DNA from: GCA-2720975 sp964469565 | GTDB taxonomy: Bacteria; Planctomycetota; UBA1135; GCA-002686595 | Direction of reading: 5' to 3' | Assembly: GCA_964469565.1 (NCBI GenBank) | Contig: CAYXZD010000008.1 | Span: 100,379 to 164,378, forward strand | DNA: 64,000 bases | In this document: piece by piece, positions 17,401-24,967 of the stretch | Layout: every line of letters begins with the position of its first letter | How positions within the stretch are numbered: the stretch's first letter is position 1 | The notes under the pieces: model-generated | The model's database searches: none | What the model was told of the DNA's origin: nothing | The model's input: only the letters and a program-made list of their open reading frames with translations | Made by a program: the position numbers and the translations under genes

Positions 17401-18632
17401 AGGCGCCCCTTGTTGTCAAAGGACATCTGCACGGGGTTGGCGAGGTCGGGAAACTCGGCTTCGGTGGCCCACTGCTCGATGGCGTAGCCCTCGGGAACCG
17501 TGATAGTCGAGAGGGCCTTGGCACCGTCAAGGAAAGTGAGCGGTCCATTTTTCCCGCCTGGCTTGTAGTTTGTTTCCACGGGCGGGAGTACGGGTGTGTC
17601 CCGGTCGCGTGCAGCGAGGTCGATGGAAGTCCCTTGGTTCGCAGCCCAAATATTCTCATCGCGAATGAGAGTCATGGCGCGGACTTTCTCTATCTCGAAG
17701 GGGTAGTTTGCTGGTCCAAAGGGGTTGTATCGGCGGCCAAAGACATGCACTCCATTAGGCATCTTGAAATCGGTGATCCAAAACCAGTTCTTCTCCAGCA
17801 CGGCCGCATGGATCAAGGCCTCCTGTTCAGCTGCGCGTGGCGCCGAGTCTCCAAATACTGCCCCGATGAGGTGGTCCGACAAGACCCTGTAACCCGCATC
17901 GTTGAGCAGGGCTCCGTCGGACGTAAGCGGTTTGCGCGAAGTCTCGTACCATTGCAAGGAGGCGTTGTAGAGATTCACGAAGCGGACGCCGTGCTTCCCG
18001 GCGAGAGAGTCCATCACGGATGTGTATGCGGCTAGGTTTGCGTTTTGACGCTGACCGTCCGGGACATTCAAGGCAGCGGAGCGATCTTCAAAGGCCGTGG
18101 GAGAAACGAGGACAAGCTCGGGGGGAGAGTCTTGGCCGTAGTGTTGGTTCCGGGTGTGGGAGAGGAACGCATCGAGTTCAGCTTGGAAATTGGCGAGGCC
18201 TGAGACACCCTCGAAGGATTCAGAGAACCCGAAAAAGCACAGCAAGACATCAGGCCGGAGGTGATTGAGCCATTCTTCGTCCGACCAGAAATGCCCAACG
18301 CCTGCCGCCACATTCCCATCGGAATACGGTGCGTGGTAGTCCGCGGCGCCTGGGAAGCCTAGTTGGTCTGCGCGCCCGGAATGTGGCCGGAAACTGGGGG
18401 TGTTGCCCTCGTCGCAGATATTGCGGATGAACAACTGGTGGTGGGGGTAGCGCAGGTGCAGACCCGTTTCGAAGTGACCTGAATGCAGCATCCGTGAACC
18501 GAGGCCGGCTCCCATGAGGACAACCCTGCTGCCAGGCACGAGGTCGATGGCTCCACTGTCCTGGGACCCCAGAGCTGGGGCGGTGTGCAGGCAGACCAGT
18601 ATGGGGACTAGGGCAAGAAGGGGTTTGTGCAT
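14496..18632 (-). CDS. SGNH-like / beta-propeller dehydrogenase / dihaem cytochrome c fusion (PVC type)
   Basis: The 1378-residue secreted protein begins with a signal peptide (LLALVPILVCLHTAPALG). In order there follow an SGNH/GDSL-like domain (~30-265; VVLMGAGLGSRM, LLCFFGFSESF, LLNDAGYRVLSDHL), a six-bladed propeller of the TIGR02604 'membrane-bound dehydrogenase' type (~375-730; YAIEQWATEAEFPDLANPVQ, DLEMAPDGSLYLVDWHNP), and HEAT-like helices. A discoidin-like segment comes next (~905-1010; IANLVDGDRSNF), then a first haem site CSTCH (~1089) and a second CVTCH (~1245) followed by the TIGR02603-like tail. Such proteins are typical of Planctomycetes and Verrucomicrobia and are thought to oxidise sugars or similar substrates in the periplasm. 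The SGNH nucleophile block I lacks GDS, so hydrolase activity is doubtful. The ATG at 18632 was chosen for the signal peptide. Confidence 0.93.
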   Translation of the reverse strand: MHKPLLALVPILVCLHTAPALGSQDSGAIDLVPGSRVVLMGAGLGSRMLHSGHFETGLHLRYPHHQLFIRNICDEGNTPSFRPHSGRADQLGFPGAADYHAPYSDGNVAAGVGHFWSDEEWLNHLRPDVLLCFFGFSESFEGVSGLANFQAELDAFLSHTRNQHYGQDSPPELVLVSPTAFEDRSAALNVPDGQRQNANLAAYTSVMDSLAGKHGVRFVNLYNASLQWYETSRKPLTSDGALLNDAGYRVLSDHLIGAVFGDSAPRAAEQEALIHAAVLEKNWFWITDFKMPNGVHVFGRRYNPFGPANYPFEIEKVRAMTLIRDENIWAANQGTSIDLAARDRDTPVLPPVETNYKPGGKNGPLTFLDGAKALSTITVPEGYAIEQWATEAEFPDLANPVQMSFDNKGRLWVATMPSYPHYRPGDPRPDDKLIILEDTDHDGKADKQTTWADGLHLPMGFELAPEGVYVSQGIHLVLLSDTDGDDYADKHEIVFSGFDDHDTHHAIGAYCADPSGAIILCEGTFLRTSVETAYGTVRGTNGGFYRFAPQRRQLERHAQLSIPNPWGVAFDEWGEHFFLHTSGTKVEWMLPGSIRPRYGVATPGSKDLIESAHRVRPTSGVEFMSSRHFPDEVQGDLMLNNTIGFLGTKQHKVQDDGAGYKTSWRQDLTHSTDGNYRPVDLEMAPDGSLYLVDWHNPLIGHMQHNARDPHRDHDHGRIYRITYPSRPLVEPAEIDGASIETLLDNLTLPEYRSRYRTRRELRGRDAGEVLAALQPWIDSLDQSDASYEHHLLEALWVSWGLDRVDEELLMRLLDAKDFRARAAAVRVLRYNGHRIPNQEELLLRAATDTHGRVQLETIAAASWLDSRAGLAVLAAVEAAYPAPEPEPTSDQVIIEKGGLIVRMKPSGLASEDISSFRMTVPGNNKVINLAEMEITSGGKNVTAQATLSQSSEYNGGAYPIANLVDGDRSNFSHTAFGKDPWIEVHFQEPLAIDAVTLWNRPQFEGRFGGAQVEFFHGDKVMSRLEVKISQQSGPFEDTWLNQPFRTAQAHLSGKSNEQKSEVIPPVHLAEEYHEQYLRGAEIYGRDGHCSTCHQEDGMGLRAGGFPPLANSPWVTENTDRLIKVTLNGLLGPMELMGESYPGLVPMTPFGGMLSDGEIAAVLTYVRNAFGNRADPIGPEKVAQVRVATQDKQGFYSPEELEGGAATETRPFVKFWELEDFSQDLAVPMSGRDFEQGRAMFEVASCVTCHNMQGRGGQVGADLSRAGQEYPGLSLLSQILDPSLSVKDEHRVWAIELEDGSQYFGQIMARTATHVTIAESLQEPDVTITLSLDEIAEQIALDTSPMPTGLLVTLTREEVIDLLAYIAANGDATHSVFQQ

Positions 18633-18824
18633 GTTGGAAACGGTGGAGAAAGGGGATGGCAATAGACTAGGCGAATGGCACAGGCCTGCGGTCACCAAAC
18701 TGGGGGCGGTACAAGCGCAGAGTGACATCGTCGTTGGCGGGGAGGGTCATGCTCGCGATCATTGCCGGGACTGTGGATCAGGAATCGAACGGTTTTTTGA
18801 TTGTGACGTAGTGGTGTGGGAGCG

Positions 18825-19655
18825 ATGTTGGGGGTACCCATGGAGTTTGAACCCGAGTACCCCTTGCTGCTGACTGAGGACGATGGCTCTGCGCCTCAAT
18901 GCATTGCGTTTCAGGGCGGAGAGCTGTTTCTGCATTCCCAGGGCGCTCCGGGCAAGGACCGCGTGAACCAAGACGCGGCTGCCTTGGTGCGTTGGGGAGC
19001 TACAGGTGGCCTCTTGGCCGTGGCTGACGGGCTCGGGGGTAAGCCGCAAGCGGAGCAGGCTTCGGCCATTCTGGTTCGTGCGTTGGGTACGCTGGACACA
19101 AGTCCACCCGATGCACGGGGCGAATTGGGGACGCTGCTGGTGCCGGCCCTCGCTCTGGCCAATGCTGCAATCATGGACCTTGGCGTGGGGGCGGGGACGA
19201 CTTTGGCCGCTGCGGAGTTTGGGGCCGATGCCGTGCGGACCCATCATGTGGGCGACTCCATGGCTGCCCTCGTGGATGCTGAGGGGCTCGTCAAGTGGCG
19301 CACGGTTGAGCACTCGCCGGTGGGCTTCGCGTTGGAGGCCGGCCTACTCACAGAACTTGAAGCCATGTCTCACCCCGATCGCCACGTGATCTCAAACATG
19401 GTTGGGTCGACCGCCATGGAGGTGGATCGCAGCGACTGGTTCCCGTGGGAGCCGGGGGACCGGCTCGTGCTGGCCAGTGATGGATTGACCGACAACATGC
19501 TGACCCAAGAGTGGGTCGAGATGTTGTGTTCGGGGCCGCCATCGTTGGCTGGTCCAGCCCTCGTAGACCTTGCGTCCCGGCGCATGCAGTGTGGCACAGA
19601 GGCTGTCCCCGGCAAGAGCGATGATCTCACCGTGCTCGTCTACCACCGGGCCTAA
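18825..19655 (+). CDS. PP2C-family serine/threonine phosphatase
   Basis: The ~276-residue protein has the metal-binding motifs of bacterial PP2C (Stp/PrpC-like) enzymes: GKDRVNQDAA, LLAVADGLGGKPQAEQAS, VRTHHVGDSMAALV, RLVLASDGLTDNM and GKSDDLTVLVYH. It should dephosphorylate Ser/Thr-phosphorylated proteins in the cytoplasm, countering Hanks-type kinases, none of which lies in this window. The start is uncertain. ATG 18825 and ATG 18840 are both possible (a G-run precedes each), and a GTG at 18816 is also in frame. The last four bases overlap the end of a convergent small membrane-protein gene. Confidence 0.93.
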   Translation: MLGVPMEFEPEYPLLLTEDDGSAPQCIAFQGGELFLHSQGAPGKDRVNQDAAALVRWGATGGLLAVADGLGGKPQAEQASAILVRALGTLDTSPPDARGELGTLLVPALALANAAIMDLGVGAGTTLAAAEFGADAVRTHHVGDSMAALVDAEGLVKWRTVEHSPVGFALEAGLLTELEAMSHPDRHVISNMVGSTAMEVDRSDWFPWEPGDRLVLASDGLTDNMLTQEWVEMLCSGPPSLAGPALVDLASRRMQCGTEAVPGKSDDLTVLVYHRA

Positions 19656-19924
19656 CCCGGGTCCGTGGGGCTCCTGTCCTCTGAGCGGGGGGCGATCTTA
19701 CGCATCTCGTTCCCCACGATGACGAGGGTGGGTCCAAGCTTGAGGAGTGGCACACCCACCGCGGCGGCGATGAGTACGACACCCACCGCCGGACCGTGGG
19801 AATCGCCCAGGGTCGCTAAGGCGATGGCGCCCGCAGTCAGGAGCACCCAGAATAGCAGGGAAACTTGGGACCACTCATGCAGGAGCAATTCCAAGGGGTC
19901 GTGACTGTCGTGGGTTGGAGGCAT
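19652..19924 (-). CDS. Small two-helix membrane protein
   Basis: The 90-residue protein has two hydrophobic stretches (VSLLFWVLLTAGAIALATLG, ~21-40, and AVGVVLIAAAVGVPLLKLGPTLVIVG, ~46-71) flanked by charged ends (HDSHDPLELLLHEW and RKIAPRSEDRS). I do not recognise a family. It overlaps the 3' end of the PP2C gene by 4 bp on the opposite strand, a tight convergent packing seen several times in this window. Confidence 0.6.
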   Translation of the reverse strand: MPPTHDSHDPLELLLHEWSQVSLLFWVLLTAGAIALATLGDSHGPAVGVVLIAAAVGVPLLKLGPTLVIVGNEMRKIAPRSEDRSPTDPG

Positions 19925-20203
19925 GGTGTCTAAGGATGGAGGGCAGGGAGGGGCGGACAGGAAGTGAATAGTAATTGAATCAGCCTGCTTCCCTGTGGTG
20001 TTTCCACTTGCGCGATTCCCTCCATCGCCGGAGTGATCGATTCGTGGGTGTCCCTGCGAATCCCTCGGTGGCGGAGCGGGGCGTGCCTTATCTCGGGCGT
20101 GCAGCTAAGTGACTTGTCGCACTGAAGTTAGTCCGTGTACTCTGGACACCTCATTCAAGGGAATCAGAACAGATCCTAGGGTACACCCCACTTCCGCACC
20201 GCC

Positions 20204-21061
20204 ATGAACCCGCTTCCCTTTCAACCACCCTTCTTGATTGGGGTGGTCCACCTGCCCCCTACGCCGGGGTCTCCATTGCACACTGGCGGAGCTCACACCC
20301 ATGAGCCATCCGACGCCGACCCCGTTGGGGAGGCCCGCGCTTGGCTGGCCCATGCCAGAACTGACGCAAGGGCTTTGGTGGCTGGTGGTGTGGATGGGCT
20401 GATCGTGGAGAATTTTGGCGACACCCCTTTTTTTGCGGGGAGCGTTCCCTCCGAAACGGTGGCGAGCATGGCCCTTGCCCTAGAGGCCGTGCAAGCAGAG
20501 GCGCAAGGCATTCCGGTGGGGGTGAATGTACTGCGTAATGATGCACGCTCAGCACTAGGGTTGTGTGCTGCGACGGGGGCTTGCTTCCTGCGAATCAACG
20601 TGCACACAGGAGCCATGGTTACCGACCAGGGGCTCATTCAGGGGCAAGCGGCCACTACCCTACGAGAGCGGGCGCGCCTTGGCTTGGCAGCCAGCATTCT
20701 GGCAGATGTGCACGTGAAGCACGCTGTACCCCTCGGTAACCAGTCCTTGCAGGACGCGGCGCGTGACGCTGTTCTGCGTGGGCATGCGGATGGTCTCGTG
20801 ATTAGTGGCATCGCCACAGGGGCGGCGGTCTTGCCAGGGGATCTCAAGGAAGTGCGCTCAGCTGTAGGACCGCACGTGCCCCTGGTACTGGGCTCGGGGT
20901 GCACTCTTGAACAAGTAGAGTCTTGGCGGGGGTTGGCCGACGGAGCCATTGTGGGCACCGCTCTCAAGCAGGGAGGCCAGGTGGGGGCAGCCGTGGATGA
21001 GCAGCGTGTCCGGGCGCTGGTTCAAGCGTGGAAGGACCAAGGCGGAGGACCGGGGGCCTGA
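20204..21061 (+). CDS. BtpA/SgcQ-family TIM-barrel protein
   Basis: The 285-residue protein follows the BtpA/SgcQ pattern: LIGVVHLPPTPGSP at the N-terminus, GVDGLIVENFGDTPFF, the hallmark IPVGVNVLRNDARSALG, FLRINVHTGAMVTDQG, ADVHVKHAVPLGNQSL, and the phosphate-binding end LVLGSGCTLEQV..ADGAIVGTALKQGG. BtpA was described as needed for stable photosystem I in cyanobacteria. SgcQ sits in an E. coli PTS sugar operon. The barrel resembles nucleoside or sugar-phosphate enzymes, but the reaction is unknown. Its TGA shares one base with the ATG of the enzyme I-like gene, so the two are almost certainly co-translated. That supports a PTS-related role. Confidence 0.9.
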   Translation: MNPLPFQPPFLIGVVHLPPTPGSPLHTGGAHTHEPSDADPVGEARAWLAHARTDARALVAGGVDGLIVENFGDTPFFAGSVPSETVASMALALEAVQAEAQGIPVGVNVLRNDARSALGLCAATGACFLRINVHTGAMVTDQGLIQGQAATTLRERARLGLAASILADVHVKHAVPLGNQSLQDAARDAVLRGHADGLVISGIATGAAVLPGDLKEVRSAVGPHVPLVLGSGCTLEQVESWRGLADGAIVGTALKQGGQVGAAVDEQRVRALVQAWKDQGGGPGA

Positions 21062-21846
21062 TGACTGCCAGCGCCAGTGGTGAAGGCCTGACTGCCGGTG
21101 TGGTTGTGGGGCAGTCGCGCTGTTACGGTGCGGATGCTTGGCACCGGCTGCCTGTGCGCATTGGCGAGCACGAGGTCGCGCGTGAATTGAATGGCTTGAG
21201 GGTCGCCCTTGAGTGTGCACAGGCTGAACTGAGTGAACCGCGCAGGCTAGAGTGCGAATCTGAATCGGGTCTGCCCCAGGTTTCTCGCGACCTCCTAGAG
21301 CAGCATGCTCGAGCGCTCCATGACGCAGTGTTTATTGCAGACGTGGAGTCCTTGTTGATTGCGGAGCGCCTAAGCCTGTCCTCTGCAATTCGAAAGGTCG
21401 TGGCCGATGCGCAGCGCATGGGGCAGGTCCTCGGAGGAGTTTCGGCTGAGCGTTCCCTGCGATTAGAGGGCCTCGGCCGCAGGCTGCTTGGATGGGTGGA
21501 GCCGGTTCCCCTTGAGGGTCCGCGAATTCCGAGGGTTATGGTGCTCGCGGGTCAGCTTGAACTCTCGGATCTCTTGCCGTGCGGACCGGTTCGGCCGGTG
21601 GCGGTGGTTTGTGGGGCGAGGGACGTACGGCCGGGGCTTCTGCCGTGGCTGCATGCTTACGAGATCGTGGCTCTTGTCAACGTGGGGGAGGCGATCAAGC
21701 ACCTTCCCTGTGGAGTGGAGCTCAAAGTGAGCGTTCCAAGCTCGGGGCCCGGCGCCGTGGGTTGGGTCAGTTCAGGCGCTCCACCTGTGGGGAGCCTTGC
21801 ACCGGCTGCGCCACAATTCCCTGAGCCCGTGAATCCCCCGCGCTGA
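21061..21846 (+). CDS. Truncated PTS enzyme I-like protein (N-terminal half only)
   Basis: The 261-residue protein resembles the N-terminal half of PTS enzyme I. It starts GLTAGVVVGQSRCY (compare the family G-x-A-x-G start), then a helical region (RELNGLRVALECAQAELSE ... LLEQHARALHDAVFIADVESLLIAERLSLSSAIRKVVADAQR) like the HPr-binding helices. A segment matching the swivelling phospho-His domain follows (RVMVLAGQLELSDLLPCGPVRPVAVVCG...). The catalytic motif with TSH is not found, and the C-terminal PEP-binding barrel (~300 residues) is absent. It is therefore unlikely to phosphorylate HPr and may be regulatory. It is coupled to the BtpA/SgcQ-like gene. Its last 80 bp overlap the 3' end of thrB on the other strand. 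The family assignment is by pattern and moderately sure. Confidence 0.65.
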   Translation: MTASASGEGLTAGVVVGQSRCYGADAWHRLPVRIGEHEVARELNGLRVALECAQAELSEPRRLECESESGLPQVSRDLLEQHARALHDAVFIADVESLLIAERLSLSSAIRKVVADAQRMGQVLGGVSAERSLRLEGLGRRLLGWVEPVPLEGPRIPRVMVLAGQLELSDLLPCGPVRPVAVVCGARDVRPGLLPWLHAYEIVALVNVGEAIKHLPCGVELKVSVPSSGPGAVGWVSSGAPPVGSLAPAAPQFPEPVNPPR

Positions 21847-22714
21847 GTCCGATCGCCATCGCCTCGGCGATCGGCTCCATGGCTTCGATGGGTCCCACGG
21901 CGACCAGACCGGATCCAGCCCCGCTCAAAGTGGCTGAATAGGCGCCCGCCTCGACCGCTAGTGCTAGGGCCTGGGCAGACCCCGGGATGAGGGGCAAGCG
22001 GTATTGGATGTGGAGCCGTTCTTGAAACCCTTCTCGAATCCAATCGCCATGGCCCGTGCGCAATCCTTCGAGGAGGAGGGCGAGCCTGCGGGGGTTCTCG
22101 GCGGCGTCAGTGTGTGGCACTCGTTCGGGCAACGCCTGGCGCGCCTCGGCTGTGGGTAGCGCCTGCGAAGGCCAAGCGAGTGCGAATCCGAGCTCAGAGT
22201 GAATGGGAGGCCGCAGGACTCGCATGCGATCGCTGCACGGAACGGCTAAGGTGCATCCACCCAAAAGTGAGGCCGTGCCGTTGTCAGGATGACCATCCAT
22301 TTGCAGGGCGAGTTCGAGCATGGACTGATCGGGTTCGCTGTGAAGGTCCTGTGTGGCTACCGCACGTGCAAGGCAGATACCGGCGGCGAGAGCAGCCCCG
22401 CTTGAGCCGATCCCTCGGCCCACTGGGATCTCGGAATGTGCGCGCAACTCAAATCCGCAGGGCGTTTCAACGTTGAACAGACCGAGGCTCCGCTCGAAGG
22501 CCTGCACAAGGAGGTTCTCTTTGCCCATGGGCCAACCGGCGGCTTCGCCAGTGCATGGCCCCAGGTTGTGTTCGGAACCTTGAGTCGGGCGGCACTCAAC
22601 ATCGAGGAAAAGCGAGAGCGCGAGGCCTAGGCAATCGAAACCCGGCCCCAGATTGGAAGTGGAGCCGGGTACTCGCACGCGCAGTGCGCCAGGGGTCGAA
22701 CGAGCCTTGGACAT
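21767..22714 (-). CDS. thrB: Homoserine kinase
   Basis: ThrB phosphorylates L-homoserine with ATP to O-phosphohomoserine for threonine synthesis. The 315-residue protein shows GHMP-kinase motifs: the N-terminal VRVPGSTSNLGPGFDCLGLAL, the ATP-binding loop PVGRGIGSSGAALAAG (residues ~95-110), HPDNGTASLLGG, and the C-terminal SATLSGAGSGLVAVG. Length and order match the family. No other threonine genes are adjacent. Its 3' end overlaps the enzyme I-like gene by 80 bp in convergent orientation. Confidence 0.94.
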   Translation of the reverse strand: MSKARSTPGALRVRVPGSTSNLGPGFDCLGLALSLFLDVECRPTQGSEHNLGPCTGEAAGWPMGKENLLVQAFERSLGLFNVETPCGFELRAHSEIPVGRGIGSSGAALAAGICLARAVATQDLHSEPDQSMLELALQMDGHPDNGTASLLGGCTLAVPCSDRMRVLRPPIHSELGFALAWPSQALPTAEARQALPERVPHTDAAENPRRLALLLEGLRTGHGDWIREGFQERLHIQYRLPLIPGSAQALALAVEAGAYSATLSGAGSGLVAVGPIEAMEPIAEAMAIGLSAGDSRAQGIVAQPVQGSPQVERLN

Positions 22715-23035
22715 GGGCGCATTGTGGGGTTGAGGTGGGACTCCTGCGAGGCTGAAGGGGGAGTGAGATTGGCAGACCCTGTAGATGCTGGCACAAAAAG
22801 ACGGGTGCTATTTGCAATCCTCACGCAAGCTAGAGCCTTCAGGCCCGCTCCAGTTAGTGGTTGCATCACACTCAACCACTACATAAGGTGCCCCCCAACG
22901 AGTCCCGATTTGGGCTCGTGGAAACTCTCACCAGCGACAATGCACCTCGGGATTCCTCTGGGACCCCCTTGAATCCTGCCAAGACCCGCTTGGCGGCCCC
23001 AAGGAGGCCCCCTGAGGCCTCGAACGACCCACCCC
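22715..23035. other. 321-bp intergenic region
   Basis: This lies between the divergent thrB and the small aminotransferase-like gene. No coding frame is supported. It contains scattered short C- and A-runs and an AAGGAGG at 23001-23007, which is too far (28 nt) from the next ATG to be a normal ribosome site. I see no convincing promoter pair. Confidence 0.35.
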
Positions 23036-23296
23036 ATGACCTACGAACTCCACGACGAGAAAGACCGCTTCTCATCCCGCTTGGCCACCATTCCTGGCGT
23101 TCGCCCCCTCCCTTCGGTGGGTGACTGGATTCTGCTAGAGGTCGAGAAGCCGAGTGAGTTGGCGAGGCGCGTGAATCGGCGCCTCGAACCGGGCTCTGTC
23201 AGTGTGCCCCGTGGAATGACTGGCCGGGTGCGGGTGCATGTGCGAGATCCAAAGATCAATGAGAAGCTGCTGAACACGATGCGCGACGTGATCTAG
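23036..23296 (+). CDS. Mini-protein resembling the C-terminal domain of HisC-type aminotransferases
   Basis: The 86-residue protein reads like the small C-terminal domain of class I/II aminotransferases such as HisC. LPSVGDWILLEVEKPSELARRVNRRL matches the strand-helix that begins that domain. PGSVSVPRGMTGRVRVHVRDPKINEKLLNTMRDVI matches the family end, where an Arg binds the substrate carboxylate and a final helix follows. The PLP-binding domain is absent: there is a stop in frame just upstream and the preceding 321 bp are non-coding. It cannot be a transaminase alone. It could be a regulatory or remnant domain. The sequence is not decayed, which argues for a functional small protein. Confidence 0.55.
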   Translation: MTYELHDEKDRFSSRLATIPGVRPLPSVGDWILLEVEKPSELARRVNRRLEPGSVSVPRGMTGRVRVHVRDPKINEKLLNTMRDVI

Positions 23297-23379
23297 GATC
23301 CCGCGCCGGTTGTATGGAATGGGTACGTCCCTCGGGTGGGCACGGAGTCATTGCACGCCCCGCATGACCCTCTTGTAGA

Positions 23380-24822
23380 ATGAGGAGCATGCTACTGCTC
23401 CTCATCGGTTTTGCCGCCGCCGTTCAAGATCCCCTCCCGAAACCTGACCCGGCCGTTTCACGCGTCGAATTGCTCCATCACGTGCAGTTCTTCGCCAGTG
23501 ATGAACTCAAGGGACGTGCTATTACGACTCCCGAGAGCAGGCGCGTCAGTGACTACATCGCGCGAGGCCTCGAACGAAGTGGCGTCGAAGCCGGAGTAGG
23601 CAAGAGCTACTTTCAGAGTGTCCCCCTGCTGACCACGGCCTACAGCGCCGCGCCAACGCTAACCCTTTGGGACGGCGAAGCCCCCGATTCTCCGGAGCGT
23701 GCGCTCACGTTCGGGGCAGAGTTCACGGTCATGGTCCAAGGCGATCCCAAGGATACTCCCACACTGAAAGTGCTGGTGGTCAAGGAGGAGACTGATCTTC
23801 CGGAGCAGGCCGACCCTAAACTCGCACTGGTGATGCATTCTTCGCGACGCAAAAGCTTCAGCTGGTTGGAGGACCACGGCTTTGATGGCGGTCAGGGCTT
23901 CGGTCTCATTATTCGTGTGAGGCCCACGAGCAAAGGCCGCACGGGGTCAGTTCCGCGCGATCGCATTGAGCGCGCGTGGAAGGCACAGCCCGATGGGCCG
24001 GAGGTGGCCACTGTGACGGGTGAGGCAGCGGATGATTTATGGGAGGGGCGGGTGGCGCAGCTTCGGCTCAGCATGAACGCAACGCGACGTCCCACGCCTG
24101 AGCGCAACGTGGTCGGCATTTTGCATGGGGTCGGGACTGAGGAGAATCCGGGCCTGAAGGATGAAGTGATTGTCTTGTCCGCTCACTTTGATCATGTGGG
24201 CGTTATTGCCGGCAAAGATCCCGCCTTGGCGGCGGAGGGTGAAGATGTCATTCGCAATGGGGCCGATGACGATGCCAGCGGGTGCGCGGTCTTGCTGGAG
24301 TTGGCCGAGGCCTTCGGGGCTGGACCGGCTCCTGCCCGAACCGTGATCTTCTTGTTCTGTGCTGCCGAGGAGCTGGGGATGTGGGGCACCTATTACTTCG
24401 CCGACAATCCGACGGTCCCCATCGAGAGCATCGTTTGCAATCTAAACCTGGAGATGCTGGGAATGCCCGATGACCTTGCCGGTGGCGTGGGTAAGCCCTG
24501 GCTTTCGGGTTATGAGCGAACCAACCTCGGTCCGCTATTCGGAGCTGAGGGGCTAGCCATCGGCCCGGACTTGCGCCCCGAGCAGCATTATTTTGAGCGG
24601 TCGGACAATATTGTGTTTGTGAAGCAGGGCATTGTGGGTCAGACCCTCTCGACGGGTGGGGATAACCCCAACTACCACAAGGTTTCTGATGAGGTGCAGA
24701 CCCTAGACTTTGAGCACATGGAGTTGTGCGCTCAGGCTGCATGGCGAGCGGCTGGTCTCCTGGCCAGCGGTACGATCTCACCCTCGTGGAATGAAGGTGA
24801 GCCGAAGCTGACGCGCCGCTAG
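23380..24822 (+). CDS. Secreted M28-family zinc metallopeptidase
   Basis: The 480-residue protein begins with a short signal peptide (MLLLLIGFAAAVQ). The M28 (aminopeptidase Y/S type) zinc site is readable: SAHFDHVG (His and Asp ligands, about residue 268), NGADDDASGCAVLLELA (bridging Asp), FCAAEELGMWG (general base and Glu ligand), NLNLEMLGM (Glu where many relatives have Asp) and the distal NYHKVSDEV (His). The segment between ~75 and 240 may be a PA-like insert. It should remove N-terminal residues from peptides in the periplasm or outside. Two in-frame ATGs (23380, 23389) are possible; GAGGAG lies just before the second. Confidence 0.92.
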   Translation: MRSMLLLLIGFAAAVQDPLPKPDPAVSRVELLHHVQFFASDELKGRAITTPESRRVSDYIARGLERSGVEAGVGKSYFQSVPLLTTAYSAAPTLTLWDGEAPDSPERALTFGAEFTVMVQGDPKDTPTLKVLVVKEETDLPEQADPKLALVMHSSRRKSFSWLEDHGFDGGQGFGLIIRVRPTSKGRTGSVPRDRIERAWKAQPDGPEVATVTGEAADDLWEGRVAQLRLSMNATRRPTPERNVVGILHGVGTEENPGLKDEVIVLSAHFDHVGVIAGKDPALAAEGEDVIRNGADDDASGCAVLLELAEAFGAGPAPARTVIFLFCAAEELGMWGTYYFADNPTVPIESIVCNLNLEMLGMPDDLAGGVGKPWLSGYERTNLGPLFGAEGLAIGPDLRPEQHYFERSDNIVFVKQGIVGQTLSTGGDNPNYHKVSDEVQTLDFEHMELCAQAAWRAAGLLASGTISPSWNEGEPKLTRR

Positions 24823-24967
24823 TTGCGGCCGCCCCACCCGGCCCGTATCGTCTGCATTTGATTCGTTGGTTCCCATCCCGAAGCCTCCTCAATCTAGGAG
24901 TCAGTGAGGGCGGGAGATCGAATCAGCACCCGCCAGAGCCACCAGCCATAGCACCCAATAGAATCCC

